This document shows positions 9,801 through 17,973 of a stretch of 64,000 nucleotides of DNA, piece after piece. Every line of letters begins with the position of its first letter. Positions within the stretch are counted from its first letter, which is position 1. The DNA lies in the NCBI RefSeq assembly GCF_003574835.2, contig NZ_CP063196.1, forward strand, positions 5,084,001-5,148,000, in the 5' to 3' direction. This DNA comes from Thermobifida halotolerans. GTDB lineage: Bacteria; Actinomycetota; Actinomycetes; Streptosporangiales; Streptosporangiaceae. A model generated the notes under the pieces. That model had not been told where the DNA came from and made no database searches. It saw only the letters and a program-made list of their open reading frames with translations. The position numbers and the translations under genes were made by a program.

Positions 9801-9929
9801 GGCGAAGTGGTAGCGCCCGTGGGTGAGCCAGGGCTTCCCGGTGATCTCGTCGACCGAGGGCATGGGAGGATGCGCTCCTCCTCCGTCCTTGTCCGCGAAG
9901 ATGTTCATGATCTCGTGGAGCGCGGGCAT
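6654..9929 (-). CDS. PPE/WXG-like T7SS protein with central DP[DE]TG repeats (1091 aa)
   Basis: Residues ~1-320 form a helical domain of PPE-like or long WXG type. Residues ~330-530 are Gly/Pro-rich (GGPGSGGGLGDLPPTTT repeats). Residues ~530-870 are DPDTGLPIDPDTGQP-type repeats. Near the end sits a TWLSEDERVWGT...SVLGR motif, typical of the C-terminus of actinobacterial PPE-like proteins. The frame then continues about 55 residues past that motif, overlapping the EbfC-like gene by 167 bp. GAGGAGGAG precedes the ATG. It lies downstream of the two Esx genes and is likely exported by or structurally tied to the ESX apparatus. The C-terminal extension is doubtful. Confidence 0.8.
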   Translation of the reverse strand: MPALHEIMNIFADKDGGGAHPPMPSVDEITGKPWLTHGRYHFAETDHIIKGFDFENIDIWWDWRETTSGYTTQAVTGGQIIVPYTSTKIDYAGYKIETQLWEGAESPEYKFNSGLIDLRNVAVVGTSVESTSYATSTHWKIAAVIAKMDDFFLEQQELLLKKVHTLFDKDAPIQGNAANMFANHLFNLGSRLENLSTQLDRFHNAVNNIRPRIIPAIADLADAIDARANGPYTSIHKIIYDWYNHQSNGTQRFNTARDQFEINYADGAWGIIGDSITDAGVNAELHRRWNLGLQPVINAANRLYDVMSEVYTDIATDIRPITNPTGKNLPGFSGPGNTGLNGPGGPGAGDLNLDIPDLNFETPEFNFETPEFDTSDLPPPTTVSGPGGGGGSGDLPPVNIPGPGIGGPGSGGGLGDLPPTTTLGGPGSGGGLGNLPPTTTLGGPGSGGGLGDLPPTTTLGGPGSGGGLLPPPGTDGLGTGGGLDVPPPTTVGGPGTGGIDGGFLPPPTTVGGPGGGSGVPRFTGSNGRPLTRDPATGLPIDPDTGQPFPVDPVTGLPYDSDTGLPIALDPDTGKPLPIDPITGQPITTSGPGTGGLSLDPDTGLPIDPDTGQPFPVDPQTGLPYDPDTGLPVLVDPDTGTPFPIDPQTGLPYDSDTGLPIALDPDTGKPLPIDPITGQPITTSGPGTGGLSLDPDTGLPIDPDTGQPFPVDPQTGLPYDPDTGLPVLVDPDTGTPYPIDPQTGLIVDPDTGKPLPIDPITGQPITTGSPGTGGLSLDPDTGLPIDPDTGQPFPVDPQTGLPYDPDTGLPVLVDPDTGTPYPIDPVTGMPYDPDTGLPMALDPDTGKPYPVDPITGLPVDPETGRPITTGGPGTGGLNGLPDYDLPPLETPNYGGSGGSGSGLPTPSYSTVGPGSGSGISIPSGADSGSGAGDRSSLFTTPETLNRAAGSAGSGGFMVPPPSSTVVPGAPGGAGAGAQPGMGGMPPMMPPVAGNQNNQERNRSTWLSEDERVWGTSGRDRKSVLGRPTPGEEKKGSIREHIDSRAGGTGSRTTSQEDGGVRAGKRKPGVGNRRGRVQGSPGGREGERQGGTD
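7320..8330. repeat. Long in-frame repeats of 252 and 282 bp
   Basis: The segment beginning AGCGGCTTGC recurs at 7669, 7921 and 8203, giving units of 252 and 282 bp (84 and 94 codons). The intervening DNA is nearly identical, indicating recent in-frame duplication within the DPDTG-repeat domain. Confidence 0.85.
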
Positions 9930-9998
9930 CTGCTCCTCCTCACGGGATCCTGCCGCCGCCTGCCGGGCTGGGTCTGCTCGTCGTTCACCCCCGCGCGG

Positions 9999-10030
9999 CC
10001 GGGGCGGAGCCGTCGACGGCTCCGCCCCGG
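9999..10030. terminator. Perfect 32-nt palindrome inside the esx gene series
   Basis: The sequence CCGGGGCGGAGCC, centre GTCGAC, then its exact complement lies between the second Esx gene and the PPE-like gene. As RNA it gives a strong hairpin without a U tract. It could be a partial terminator or stabiliser lowering expression of the downstream genes relative to the Esx pair (inference). Confidence 0.45.
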
Positions 10031-10049
10031 CGGGCGGGCGATCGGTCCG

Positions 10050-10349
10050 CTACTGGATCGCGGACCAGTCCATGGCCTTCCGGTTGTCGGTGTAGGCGTA
10101 GTTGTTGCGGATCGTTTGCAGGGTGGTCTCCGCCTGGCCGAGGAGCCTGCGCATGTCCTCGACGTTCATCCGCCACTGCTTGACCTTGGCCTCGTACTGG
10201 TCGGCGGTCTGACCGATGAAGTCCTGCTTGACCGCCTGGATCTTCATGTCCAGGTCCTCGATCGCCTTCGCGACCCTGTCGGTCTGCTGCCGCAGGGTCA
10301 GGGTCGTGTCGTCGACCCCCTGGTATTTGACGTCAAAGCCGTCGCTCAC
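10050..10349 (-). CDS. WXG100-family protein (Esx) with export signal
   Basis: This 99-residue helical-hairpin protein is of EsxA/EsxB type, secreted as a dimer through the ESX channel. The turn that is normally W-x-G reads F44-I45-G46. The C-terminal part carries Y84-A-Y-T-D88, fitting the YxxxD/E T7SS signal. GTG start with AAGGAAG 5 nt upstream. It sits 107 bp downstream of the other Esx gene, and the two probably form the heterodimer, with this one carrying the signal recognised by EccC. Confidence 0.9.
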   Translation of the reverse strand: MSDGFDVKYQGVDDTTLTLRQQTDRVAKAIEDLDMKIQAVKQDFIGQTADQYEAKVKQWRMNVEDMRRLLGQAETTLQTIRNNYAYTDNRKAMDWSAIQ

Positions 10350-10456
10350 GGATCTTCCTTTCGGGGAGGGGGAACGGGCGGTTGCTCCGGGGGCGGGTTC
10401 CGCGGGTCACTGCGGCGTGGTTCTCCGGTGGACCGGACCGTCGCGGGAGAAGGGGG

Positions 10457-10783
10457 TCAGCCTGCCTGGTTCGGGTTGAGGTCCTTGAGCCAGCTCGAAC
10501 CCATGACGGTGTTCTCGTCCTCCATCGCGATCATGGCGCGTTCCGTGCCGCCGAACAGTTCGATCATGTTGTTCATGTCGTTGGTGATGAGCCGCAGCTC
10601 CTCCAGCCACAGGATCAGCGCGTCGTCGTAGGTGCTGGACGCGTGGCCCGTCCAGTTCATCCGGAGGAAGTCGCGGGCGTAGTCGATCTGGGTGTAGACC
10701 GTGCTGCAGGTCCCGTGAGCCTCCGTCATCGCGTCTTTGGCGAGTTGGTTGGCCCGCTCGGTATTCCTCATGTTGCTCGACAT
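10457..10783 (-). CDS. WXG100-family protein (Esx) with intact WXG motif
   Basis: This 108-residue helical protein has W44-T45-G46 in the turn between its two helices, the defining WXG motif. I see no YxxxD/E in its C-terminal tail, so it complements the neighbouring Esx protein, which has the signal but a changed turn. AAAGGAG lies about 8 nt before the ATG. It directly follows eccB (31 bp), consistent with co-expression with the secretion machine. Confidence 0.92.
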   Translation of the reverse strand: MSSNMRNTERANQLAKDAMTEAHGTCSTVYTQIDYARDFLRMNWTGHASSTYDDALILWLEELRLITNDMNNMIELFGGTERAMIAMEDENTVMGSSWLKDLNPNQAG

Positions 10784-10814
10784 TCGCCTGGCTCCTTTCG
10801 AGGATTCGGTCGGT

Positions 10815-12266
10815 CTAGCCTGGGCATTCGGTGTTCTCCGCCCGTGTGGACGGCGTGACCGGAAGGGCCGCCGCCCCGGGATCCAGCAGGGGCCCGGTCG
10901 GGAGGAGCCTCAGCAGTGAGGTGGGGACGGGGGCGGCCGCCGCGGGGTCGTAGCCGAGGGTCCCCAGCACGGAGGCGTTCGGGACCGGGTACTTCGCCGC
11001 CGCGTCGGTCACCAGGTAGTAGGTCGGGTCACCGGAGGTCCCGCCCGCGGGGCGGGCCGCGACCAGTCCTCCGCCGCCCGAGGGGATGCCCACCAGGTCG
11101 GGGGTGGGGCAGCCCGGAGCGACCGAGGGCGTCTCCTGGACCGGCCAGGCCGAGATGGCGTCGACGGCCTGGGTGGTCAGCGCGAGGCCGCCGTCCCCGG
11201 TGAGCTGCAGGCACGGGACCGCGAGATCGGTGGGGAACAGGTCGGGGGGACTCCCGGGCAGGGCGGTGTCGTCGGCGGTCCGCGTCTGCCCGTCGTCGGC
11301 CAGGTGGTCCCGGACGTCCCCGGCGGCGATCTCGACGGCGACGGGGGAGTTCTCCCCGTAGGCGTCCCTGGTGTCCGGATGGGCCAGCAGCAGCCGGGAC
11401 TCGGTGGCGGTGAGCGGCACGAGACCGTCGCGGGTCAGCAGGTAGTGCTGCCTGTCCCGCTCCCCGTCCCCCGCGACGACGAAGACCTGGCCGACCGCGG
11501 TCGGCCGGTTCGCCAGTGTCGGACCGGCCTCGCCCCTGCCCGCCACCTCGCGGGCGGCCAGATCCGGAGCGGCCGGAACCGACTCCAGGAACGCCTCCGT
11601 CACCTCGAGCGCCGCGGTGGTTCCGTAGCCCAGCGCCTCCAGCGCCCCGTTCTCGGTGTCCAGCCGCATCCGGGCGCCGCGCCACAGCAGGTGGTGTTCG
11701 CCGTCGGGGGTGGCCGCCAGCACGGCCAGATCGTGCGGCAGAGCCTCCAGAGGCGGCCCGTCGGTGATGGTCAGGGCGGTGCGGGCGGGAAGGTCGTCGG
11801 TGGGCGGGACCGCGCACAGCCGCCACACCCGCGACTCCGGACTCCCCGCGTCCGGCAGGGAGTCGGGGGCGCCGGTGATGCCGACCGGTCCGCCCTTCGG
11901 AACGCCTTCGAGCGAGGCCGCCGACACCGAGCGGACGCTCAACTGGTCGCCCTGGATGAGCTTGGCCGACGCGAAGTTGGCGACCGGCCGCAGCATCCCG
12001 TCGGAGTACAGGTAGGTCGCCCCGGTCTCCTTCTCCACGATGAGGCTGCCCTCCTGCCGCCAGGTGCTGGCCCCACCGGGGAAGATCAGCCCGAACACCA
12101 GGAAACCGACGCACAGCAGCGCGGCGATGACCAGGCCGATGAGGTTACCGGTGCGGGTGCGCCGCATGGGGGCGTCCACCGCGTCCGGGTCCCCCTCCAG
12201 CATGGCGGTGCTCAACCGGCGCACCATGAAGGTGTGCGCCTGTACCCGGTCCCGACGCGACTGCAT
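10815..12266 (-). CDS. eccB: ESX core component EccB (483 aa)
   Basis: EccB is a single-pass membrane subunit of the T7SS core. The start MQSRRDRVQAHTFMVRRL matches the conserved EccB N-terminus. A transmembrane helix follows at about residues 41-66, and the rest is an extracytoplasmic domain with the EccB-type repeat pattern, including VPSGGG-like and VTDxxxKYPV-like motifs near the C-terminus. The ATG at 12266 is 2 nt after the eccD stop, so the genes are translationally coupled. The frame is open further upstream, but that would overlap eccD. Length is typical (about 470-500). Confidence 0.95.
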   Translation of the reverse strand: MQSRRDRVQAHTFMVRRLSTAMLEGDPDAVDAPMRRTRTGNLIGLVIAALLCVGFLVFGLIFPGGASTWRQEGSLIVEKETGATYLYSDGMLRPVANFASAKLIQGDQLSVRSVSAASLEGVPKGGPVGITGAPDSLPDAGSPESRVWRLCAVPPTDDLPARTALTITDGPPLEALPHDLAVLAATPDGEHHLLWRGARMRLDTENGALEALGYGTTAALEVTEAFLESVPAAPDLAAREVAGRGEAGPTLANRPTAVGQVFVVAGDGERDRQHYLLTRDGLVPLTATESRLLLAHPDTRDAYGENSPVAVEIAAGDVRDHLADDGQTRTADDTALPGSPPDLFPTDLAVPCLQLTGDGGLALTTQAVDAISAWPVQETPSVAPGCPTPDLVGIPSGGGGLVAARPAGGTSGDPTYYLVTDAAAKYPVPNASVLGTLGYDPAAAAPVPTSLLRLLPTGPLLDPGAAALPVTPSTRAENTECPG

Positions 12267-12268
12267 GC

Positions 12269-13669
12269 TCAGCCGCCGATCGCCCGTAGCGCGGAGAAGA
12301 CCCCGAACTGCGCCAGTACCAGTGAGGCCACCGCGACGGTGATCACCGACTGGGTGATCTCCGCCGCGCGGCCCCAGTGCGGCAGCGGACGTCTGCCGGG
12401 CAGCGTCCACGACACGATCGCCAGGCAGGCGGTCAGCGCGTACAGGCCCAGCAGGCCGAGCAGCCGCCACAGCGGGGCGGCCTCCCAGACGCTGCCGAGG
12501 AACAGCCAGGCCAGTCCGACACACGGCGGGGCGACCATGGCCACCCGCTGCCAGGCGCTGGTCAGGCCCCTGCTCTGCAGCAGCATCACCAGCGACAGCA
12601 CCACGCACAGCGTCACCGGCACCCAGCCCTCGGTGGAGGCCAGCACGAGCAGGCAGATCGCCAGCACCGCCCCCGTCGACACGAACAGCGCGGTCTGGTA
12701 CCGGTCGGCCAGCGCGGCCTGGTCGAGGACACCGCGCGCCGGGTACGGGTCGATGTCCTCCTGGAGTTGCTCGGGGGTGGAGGGCAGCGTGGGCAGCCGC
12801 AGGCCCGAGAAGCGGAAGGCGAGCTGAGGGGTGAAGGTCCCCGTCAGCAGGGCGAGCAGCCCCACCAGCCCCGCGCAGGCGGGAACGGTGGCGCCGGGAA
12901 GGAGCAGCAGCGTCAGACCGCCGACCACGCCGAAGATCTGGACGACAAGAAGCCCCGTGAAGAACGGCACGGCCCCGGCGACCGCGGCCAGTCCCAGGAC
13001 CGCCGCTCCGGCGCCCGCCGTGCTCCCGGCCAGGAGACGGGCCGCCAGCAGGGCGTCCCCCGGCTCGCCGACCGGCACGGCCGCGCCCGCGACCGCCATG
13101 TAGAGCGCCGCGGCCCCGGCGAATCCGGTCGCCGCGGGCAGGTCGCCCATCGCGCGGGACGACGACCAGGCCGCCAGCAGCATCAGCACCGCCGACGCGG
13201 CCCCGACCAGGGCGACGAGTCCGCCGGTGCCGCTCAGAACGAGCGCGGCCAGGCCGACCAGCAGGCCCCCCAGCCCCAGCGCCTGCAGGAGGAGGCGGGT
13301 GTGGGTGGGGCGCCACCGGTCCGGGCGCTCGGCCATGCCGGTGGCGACGCCGTCGATGAGGTCGTCGAAGTGGATCGGCGGCAACTGGTCGCGGCGGGGA
13401 CGCAGGTAGAGCGTCTCGCCGTGCACCAGGCCCAACGAGCTGATCGTCTCCTCCTCGTCGAGGGCCTCGCCGCCGAGCGGCTGGAGCACCCAGCCGTCGT
13501 GCTCGAGACCGCTCTCGTCGAGGTCGCCCCCCTCGTCCCCCTCCGCGTACAGCACGAAGGTGGGAATGAGCTCCGAGAGAGGCACGTCACAGGGAGCCGC
13601 GATCTCGAAGGAGCGCTCAGGGGCTCGAATCAGAAGACGGCACAGATCAGTGGCCGTGGAATCGCTCAT
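12269..13669 (-). CDS. eccD: ESX integral membrane component EccD (466 aa)
   Basis: EccD supplies the membrane vestibule of the ESX complex. Residues ~9-95 form the ubiquitin-like (YukD) cytosolic domain, ending near LYLRPRRDQLPPIHFDDL. From ~125 on there are roughly eleven closely spaced hydrophobic helices, as expected. It is the first gene of the minus-strand series, divergent from eccC, and runs directly into eccB. The ribosome site is weak (AGTAGGCGA). Confidence 0.95.
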   Translation of the reverse strand: MSDSTATDLCRLLIRAPERSFEIAAPCDVPLSELIPTFVLYAEGDEGGDLDESGLEHDGWVLQPLGGEALDEEETISSLGLVHGETLYLRPRRDQLPPIHFDDLIDGVATGMAERPDRWRPTHTRLLLQALGLGGLLVGLAALVLSGTGGLVALVGAASAVLMLLAAWSSSRAMGDLPAATGFAGAAALYMAVAGAAVPVGEPGDALLAARLLAGSTAGAGAAVLGLAAVAGAVPFFTGLLVVQIFGVVGGLTLLLLPGATVPACAGLVGLLALLTGTFTPQLAFRFSGLRLPTLPSTPEQLQEDIDPYPARGVLDQAALADRYQTALFVSTGAVLAICLLVLASTEGWVPVTLCVVLSLVMLLQSRGLTSAWQRVAMVAPPCVGLAWLFLGSVWEAAPLWRLLGLLGLYALTACLAIVSWTLPGRRPLPHWGRAAEITQSVITVAVASLVLAQFGVFSALRAIGG

Positions 13670-13904
13670 CCGGTCGCCTACTCATTGCAGGGAGGAAGAC
13701 CACAGGTCGGAAGTTTCGCTGAACGTTAACACCATCGCGGGTGGTTGGGCTATCGGGCACTTATTACATTGATCCGTACGGAATCCTGGTGTAGCAGGAG
13801 ACATTCCACAGAATGCCTGTTTCAGCGCGTCCACTAGATGAAGATCACATGTTCTTTCCTTTCCGGACCAGCAGCCCGGCGGGGCCGCAGGAGGAGACCA
13901 CCCC
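13670..13904. promoter_or_regulatory. Divergent eccD / eccC promoter region
   Basis: This 235-bp gap between divergent genes is poorer in GC than its surroundings. On the minus strand the octamer TGTAATAA (13761-13768 on +) lies about 91 nt before eccD; the same octamer occurs before the giant gene. On the plus strand, TTGATC (13769) and TAGCAG (13792) have 17-nt spacing and could be a weak promoter for eccC. GAGGAG at 13891-13896 is the eccC ribosome site. Confidence 0.5.
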
Positions 13905-16900
13905 TTGAGCACGATCCTCATACGCAGACCCCCGAGACGGCCGGGCCCCGACATGCCGTCGGGGGAGCTGAGTCTCCAGGAGCCGCCGGAACTGCCCGAG
14001 ATGCAGTCCAGCGTCTCCTCGGTGTTCATGTACCTGCCGATGGCGATGACGTCGATGGCCATGTTGATGCTGTTCATCCGGCCCGGCACCGGTGGAGCGT
14101 CCTCGGTCATGCCCTACATCGCCGGTGGCATGATGCTCGTCGGCGCGGTTGTCATGCTCTGCGGGCAGTACCTGCGCACCATTATCGAGCGCAGCCAGAA
14201 ACTGAGCGGAGAAAGGCGCGATTACCTGCGCTATCTCAAACAGAGCAGAGTTCGGTTGCGTGAGGTCATCACCGAGCAGCGCGACGCCATGCTGTGGCGT
14301 GCGCCCGCACCCGAGGCCCTGTGGTCGATCGTGCGGACCTCCCGGTTGTGGGAGCGCCGGGTCACCGACGACGACTTCGCCGAGGTGCGGTTGGCGGTCG
14401 GCGAGCAGGCCATGGGGATGACCATCTCCCCGCTGTCCACCAAACCCGTCGAGGACCTGGAACCGCTGAGCGCGCACGCCCTGCGCCGCTTCATCAGGGC
14501 CTACGCCACGGTCGGGGACCAGCCCATCTCCGTCTACCTGCGCGGCTACGCGCGCGTCTCGCTGCGGGGCGACGCCGCGGCGTGCCGGGCGATGGTCCGG
14601 GCGATCATCGGCCAGTTGGCCGTCTTCCACACGCACGACGAGCTGCGGATCACGGCCTGCGTGTCGGACGAGCGGCACGCCGACTGGTCCTGGCTCAAGT
14701 GGCTGCCGCACACCCAGCACCCCAGCGAGCGCGACGGCGCCGGGCCGGTGCGGCTCATGGCGGCGGACGCGGTGGAACTGGAGCGGCTCATCGGCGACGA
14801 CCTGGCCGACCGCCCCCGGTTCGACCCGGCGGCCACCCCGAACCGGGAGGAGCCGTTCACCGTCATCGTCGTCGACGGCGGCCAGGTCCCCGTCGGGTCG
14901 CGCTTCACCGGCGGAGGCTACCGCAACGCCGTCGTCATCGACGTGTTCGACCCGCTCCCGCCCGAACACGAGCCCTACACCCTGTCCCTGCGGGTCAACC
15001 CCGACCTGCTGGAGGTCCTCTCCGAGGATCACAGCGGACGCGACGTCGCCACCCCGCTGGGCCGCCCCGACGCGCTGACCCTGGAACGCGCCGCGAGCCT
15101 GGCCCGCCTGCTCGCGCCCTACCGCGTCAGTGTGGCCACCGAGGTCACCGAACCCCTCACCACCGACTTCGAGCTGACCACCCTGCTCGGCATCCCCGAC
15201 CTGCACCAGCACGGCGTCACCGAGTACTGGGACGAACTGCGGCCCGAGAACCGGCTGCGCGTCCCCATCGGGATGACGGCCAACGGGGCGCCCCTGGAAC
15301 TGGACCTGAAGGAGTCCGCCCTGGGCGGCATGGGCCCGCACGGCATGCTGATCGGCGCGACCGGCTCGGGCAAGAGCGAACTGCTGCGCACGCTCGTCCT
15401 CGCGCTCGCGCTCACCCACTCCCCGGAGACGCTCAACTTCGTCCTCGTGGACTTCAAGGGCGGCGCCACCTTCATCGGCCTGGACCGGCTCCAGCACACC
15501 TCGGCGCTGATCACCAACCTCGCCGAGGAGGCCACGCTCGTGGAGCGCATGCAGGACGCGCTGCACGGCGAACTCGTCCGCCGCCAGGAGCACCTGCGCA
15601 CGGCGGGCAACTTCACCAACATCCACGAGTACCAGAAGGCCTACCACGCGGCGCCGGGCACCCTGGAACCGATGCCCACGCTGTTCGTGGTGGTCGACGA
15701 GTTCAGCGAACTGCTCGCCGCGCACCGCGACTTCATGGACCTGTTCGTCATGATCGGCCGCCTGGGCCGCAGCCTGGGCGTGCACCTGCTGCTGGCCTCC
15801 CAGCGCCTGGACGAGGGCCGCATGCACCAGTTGGAGAGCCACCTGTCCTACCGGATCGGCCTGCGCACCTTCTCCGCCATCGAGAGCCGGGGCGTCCTCG
15901 GCGTCCCCGACGCCCACCAGTTGCCCCCCGCGCCCGGCAACGGCTACCTCAAGAGCGACACCGAGACCCTGACCCGGTTCAAGGCCGCCTACGTCTCCGG
16001 GCCGTACCGGGTCAGGAGCCGCGGCAGGAGGCAGCTCACCACGGTCGGCGAGGTCGTGCCCTTCGCGAGCGGGTACGTGGCGAGCCGCGCGCCCGAGCCC
16101 GAGGTCGAGCCGGAGCCGGAGGAGAACGAGAGCACCGCGAGCCTGCTGGAGACGGCCCTCGACCGGCTGCGCGGCCAGGGCATGCCCGCGCGCGAGGTGT
16201 GGCTGCCGCCGCTGGGCACGCCGCCGCTGCTGGACGAGCTCATGGCGATGACCGGCGTCTTCCTGCCCCCGGGCGGGGTGGCGTGGACGGAGCACAGCAG
16301 ACTCACCGTCGCGCTGGGAATCGTCGACCGGCCCTTCGAGCAGTTGCGGCTGCCGCTGCGGGCCGACCTCGCCGGGGCGGGCGGCCACGTCGGGATCGCG
16401 GGCGGCCCGCAGAGCGGCAAGAGCACCCTGCTGGCCTCCCTCATCCTGTCCCTGGCGCTCACCAACACCCCCCAGCAGGCGCAGTTCTACTGCATCGACT
16501 GCGGCGGCGGCGTGCTCCAGGCACTGAGCAGGCTGCCGCACGTGGGCAGCGTCGTCGGCCGCATGGACGCCCGCCGCATCACCCGCACCGTCATGGAGAT
16601 CGGCGAGATCCTGGACCAGCGGGAGACGTTCTTCGCCGAGCACGGCATCGACTCGATGAACACCTACCGCCGCCGCCGGGCGGAGGGGGAGTTCGCCGAC
16701 CACCGGTACGGCGACGTGTTCCTCGTCATCGACGGCTGGGCCACCATCCGCCAGGACTTCATGGACCTGGTCGCCCCCATCCTCCAGCTCGTGCAGCGGG
16801 GCCTCAACTACGGCGTGCACGTCGTCGTGGCCTCCCCCCGCTGGGCGGACTTCCACTCGGGGGTGCGCGACCTGATGGCCACCCGCTTCGAGCTGCGGAT

Positions 16901-17888
16901 GGGCGACCCCGTCGACTCGATGATCAACATGCGCAAGGCGCAGACCGTGCCCCGGGTGGCGGGTCGGGGTCTCACCGAGGACAAGTACCACTTCCTCACC
17001 GGGCTGCCCCGCGCGGACGGCGACGCCGACCCGGTCACCGTGTCCGCGGGCATGAACGAACTCGTCGACCGGATCACCGCGGCCTGGGGTGACCGGCCGC
17101 AGGCCCCGCCGGTGCGCACGCTGCCCGCGAAGCTGTACGCGTCGGAGCTGCCGCCCGCCGAACTCACCGACAACGGCGCCCTGCGGGTTCCGCTGGGACT
17201 GGAGAGCAGGCGGATGCAGCCGTTCTGGCACGACTTCTCCGCCACCCCGCACCTCATCGCCGTCGGCGACACCGAGACCGGCAAGACGACGCTGCTGCGC
17301 CACATCACCAACGCGATCCGCGAGCACTACGACTCGACCACCGCGCGGGTCGTGCTCGTGGACCAGCGCCGCGAGCTCTACGACGCCGTCCCCGAGCAGA
17401 TGAAGCTGGGCTACGCGGTGTCGGCGGACAGCGCGCGGGAGATGATGGTCGCGGCGGCCGAGGCGATGAAGGTCCGGCTGCCCGGACCGGACATCACCCC
17501 CGACCGCATCCGCCGACGGGACTGGTGGACCGGTCCGGAGCTGTTCATCGTCGTCGACGACCTGGAACTGGTCTCGGGCAGCGGTCCCGGCGGCGGACCG
17601 CTGGCACCGCTGCTGCCGCTGCTCTCCCAGGGCGCGGAGATCGGCATGCACCTGATCGTGGTGCACGCCGCGGGCGGCTTCGGGCGGGCCTCGATGGACC
17701 CGGTCATCCGCTCGCTCATCGACTCCAACACGCCCAGCATCATGCTGTCCACGCCGCCGTCGGAGGGCATGCTCTTCGGCAACATCCGCGCCCAGAAGCT
17801 GCCGCCGGGACGCGCGATCTGGATCGCGCGCCGCGACCCCATCGAGGTGCAGCTCGCCATCGCCGAAGGCGCCGAGGAGCGGGACTGA
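13905..17888 (+). CDS. eccC: ESX motor ATPase EccC, single-chain (1327 aa)
   Basis: EccC is the FtsK/SpoIIIE-type motor that recognises Esx signals and drives secretion. Two transmembrane helices lie at about residues 42-62 and 67-88. Three ATPase domains follow, each with a Walker A: G484-S491 (GATGSGKS), G833-S840 (GGPQSGKS) and G1121-T1128 (GDTETGKT). Walker B-like acidic ends occur at VVVDEF, VFLVIDGW and LFIVVDDLEL. EccCa and EccCb are fused, as in most actinobacterial systems with one polypeptide. The start is TTG, 8 nt after GAGGAG. The gene stands alone on the plus strand, divergent from eccD and convergent with mycP. Confidence 0.97.
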   Translation: MSTILIRRPPRRPGPDMPSGELSLQEPPELPEMQSSVSSVFMYLPMAMTSMAMLMLFIRPGTGGASSVMPYIAGGMMLVGAVVMLCGQYLRTIIERSQKLSGERRDYLRYLKQSRVRLREVITEQRDAMLWRAPAPEALWSIVRTSRLWERRVTDDDFAEVRLAVGEQAMGMTISPLSTKPVEDLEPLSAHALRRFIRAYATVGDQPISVYLRGYARVSLRGDAAACRAMVRAIIGQLAVFHTHDELRITACVSDERHADWSWLKWLPHTQHPSERDGAGPVRLMAADAVELERLIGDDLADRPRFDPAATPNREEPFTVIVVDGGQVPVGSRFTGGGYRNAVVIDVFDPLPPEHEPYTLSLRVNPDLLEVLSEDHSGRDVATPLGRPDALTLERAASLARLLAPYRVSVATEVTEPLTTDFELTTLLGIPDLHQHGVTEYWDELRPENRLRVPIGMTANGAPLELDLKESALGGMGPHGMLIGATGSGKSELLRTLVLALALTHSPETLNFVLVDFKGGATFIGLDRLQHTSALITNLAEEATLVERMQDALHGELVRRQEHLRTAGNFTNIHEYQKAYHAAPGTLEPMPTLFVVVDEFSELLAAHRDFMDLFVMIGRLGRSLGVHLLLASQRLDEGRMHQLESHLSYRIGLRTFSAIESRGVLGVPDAHQLPPAPGNGYLKSDTETLTRFKAAYVSGPYRVRSRGRRQLTTVGEVVPFASGYVASRAPEPEVEPEPEENESTASLLETALDRLRGQGMPAREVWLPPLGTPPLLDELMAMTGVFLPPGGVAWTEHSRLTVALGIVDRPFEQLRLPLRADLAGAGGHVGIAGGPQSGKSTLLASLILSLALTNTPQQAQFYCIDCGGGVLQALSRLPHVGSVVGRMDARRITRTVMEIGEILDQRETFFAEHGIDSMNTYRRRRAEGEFADHRYGDVFLVIDGWATIRQDFMDLVAPILQLVQRGLNYGVHVVVASPRWADFHSGVRDLMATRFELRMGDPVDSMINMRKAQTVPRVAGRGLTEDKYHFLTGLPRADGDADPVTVSAGMNELVDRITAAWGDRPQAPPVRTLPAKLYASELPPAELTDNGALRVPLGLESRRMQPFWHDFSATPHLIAVGDTETGKTTLLRHITNAIREHYDSTTARVVLVDQRRELYDAVPEQMKLGYAVSADSAREMMVAAAEAMKVRLPGPDITPDRIRRRDWWTGPELFIVVDDLELVSGSGPGGGPLAPLLPLLSQGAEIGMHLIVVHAAGGFGRASMDPVIRSLIDSNTPSIMLSTPPSEGMLFGNIRAQKLPPGRAIWIARRDPIEVQLAIAEGAEERD

Positions 17889-17910
17889 GCCGCGGCGTCG
17901 GCGCGGTGCC

Positions 17911-17945
17911 CCGGCGCTGACGGAGAAGGATTCCGTCAGCGCCGG
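17911..17945. terminator. Bidirectional terminator between eccC and mycP
   Basis: A 14-bp perfect stem (CCGGCGCTGACGGA and its complement) with a 7-nt loop lies between the convergent stop codons. No U tract, as is usual in GC-rich actinomycetes. Confidence 0.8.
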
Positions 17946-17973
17946 GAGGGCCGGGAAACGCGCCGGTCGGCGC

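Noticed and set aside
13845-17666. 1273-residue minus-strand open frame opposite eccC
   Set aside because: Antisense of eccC, whose ATPase motifs are intact on the plus strand; His/Gly/Arg-rich shadow composition.
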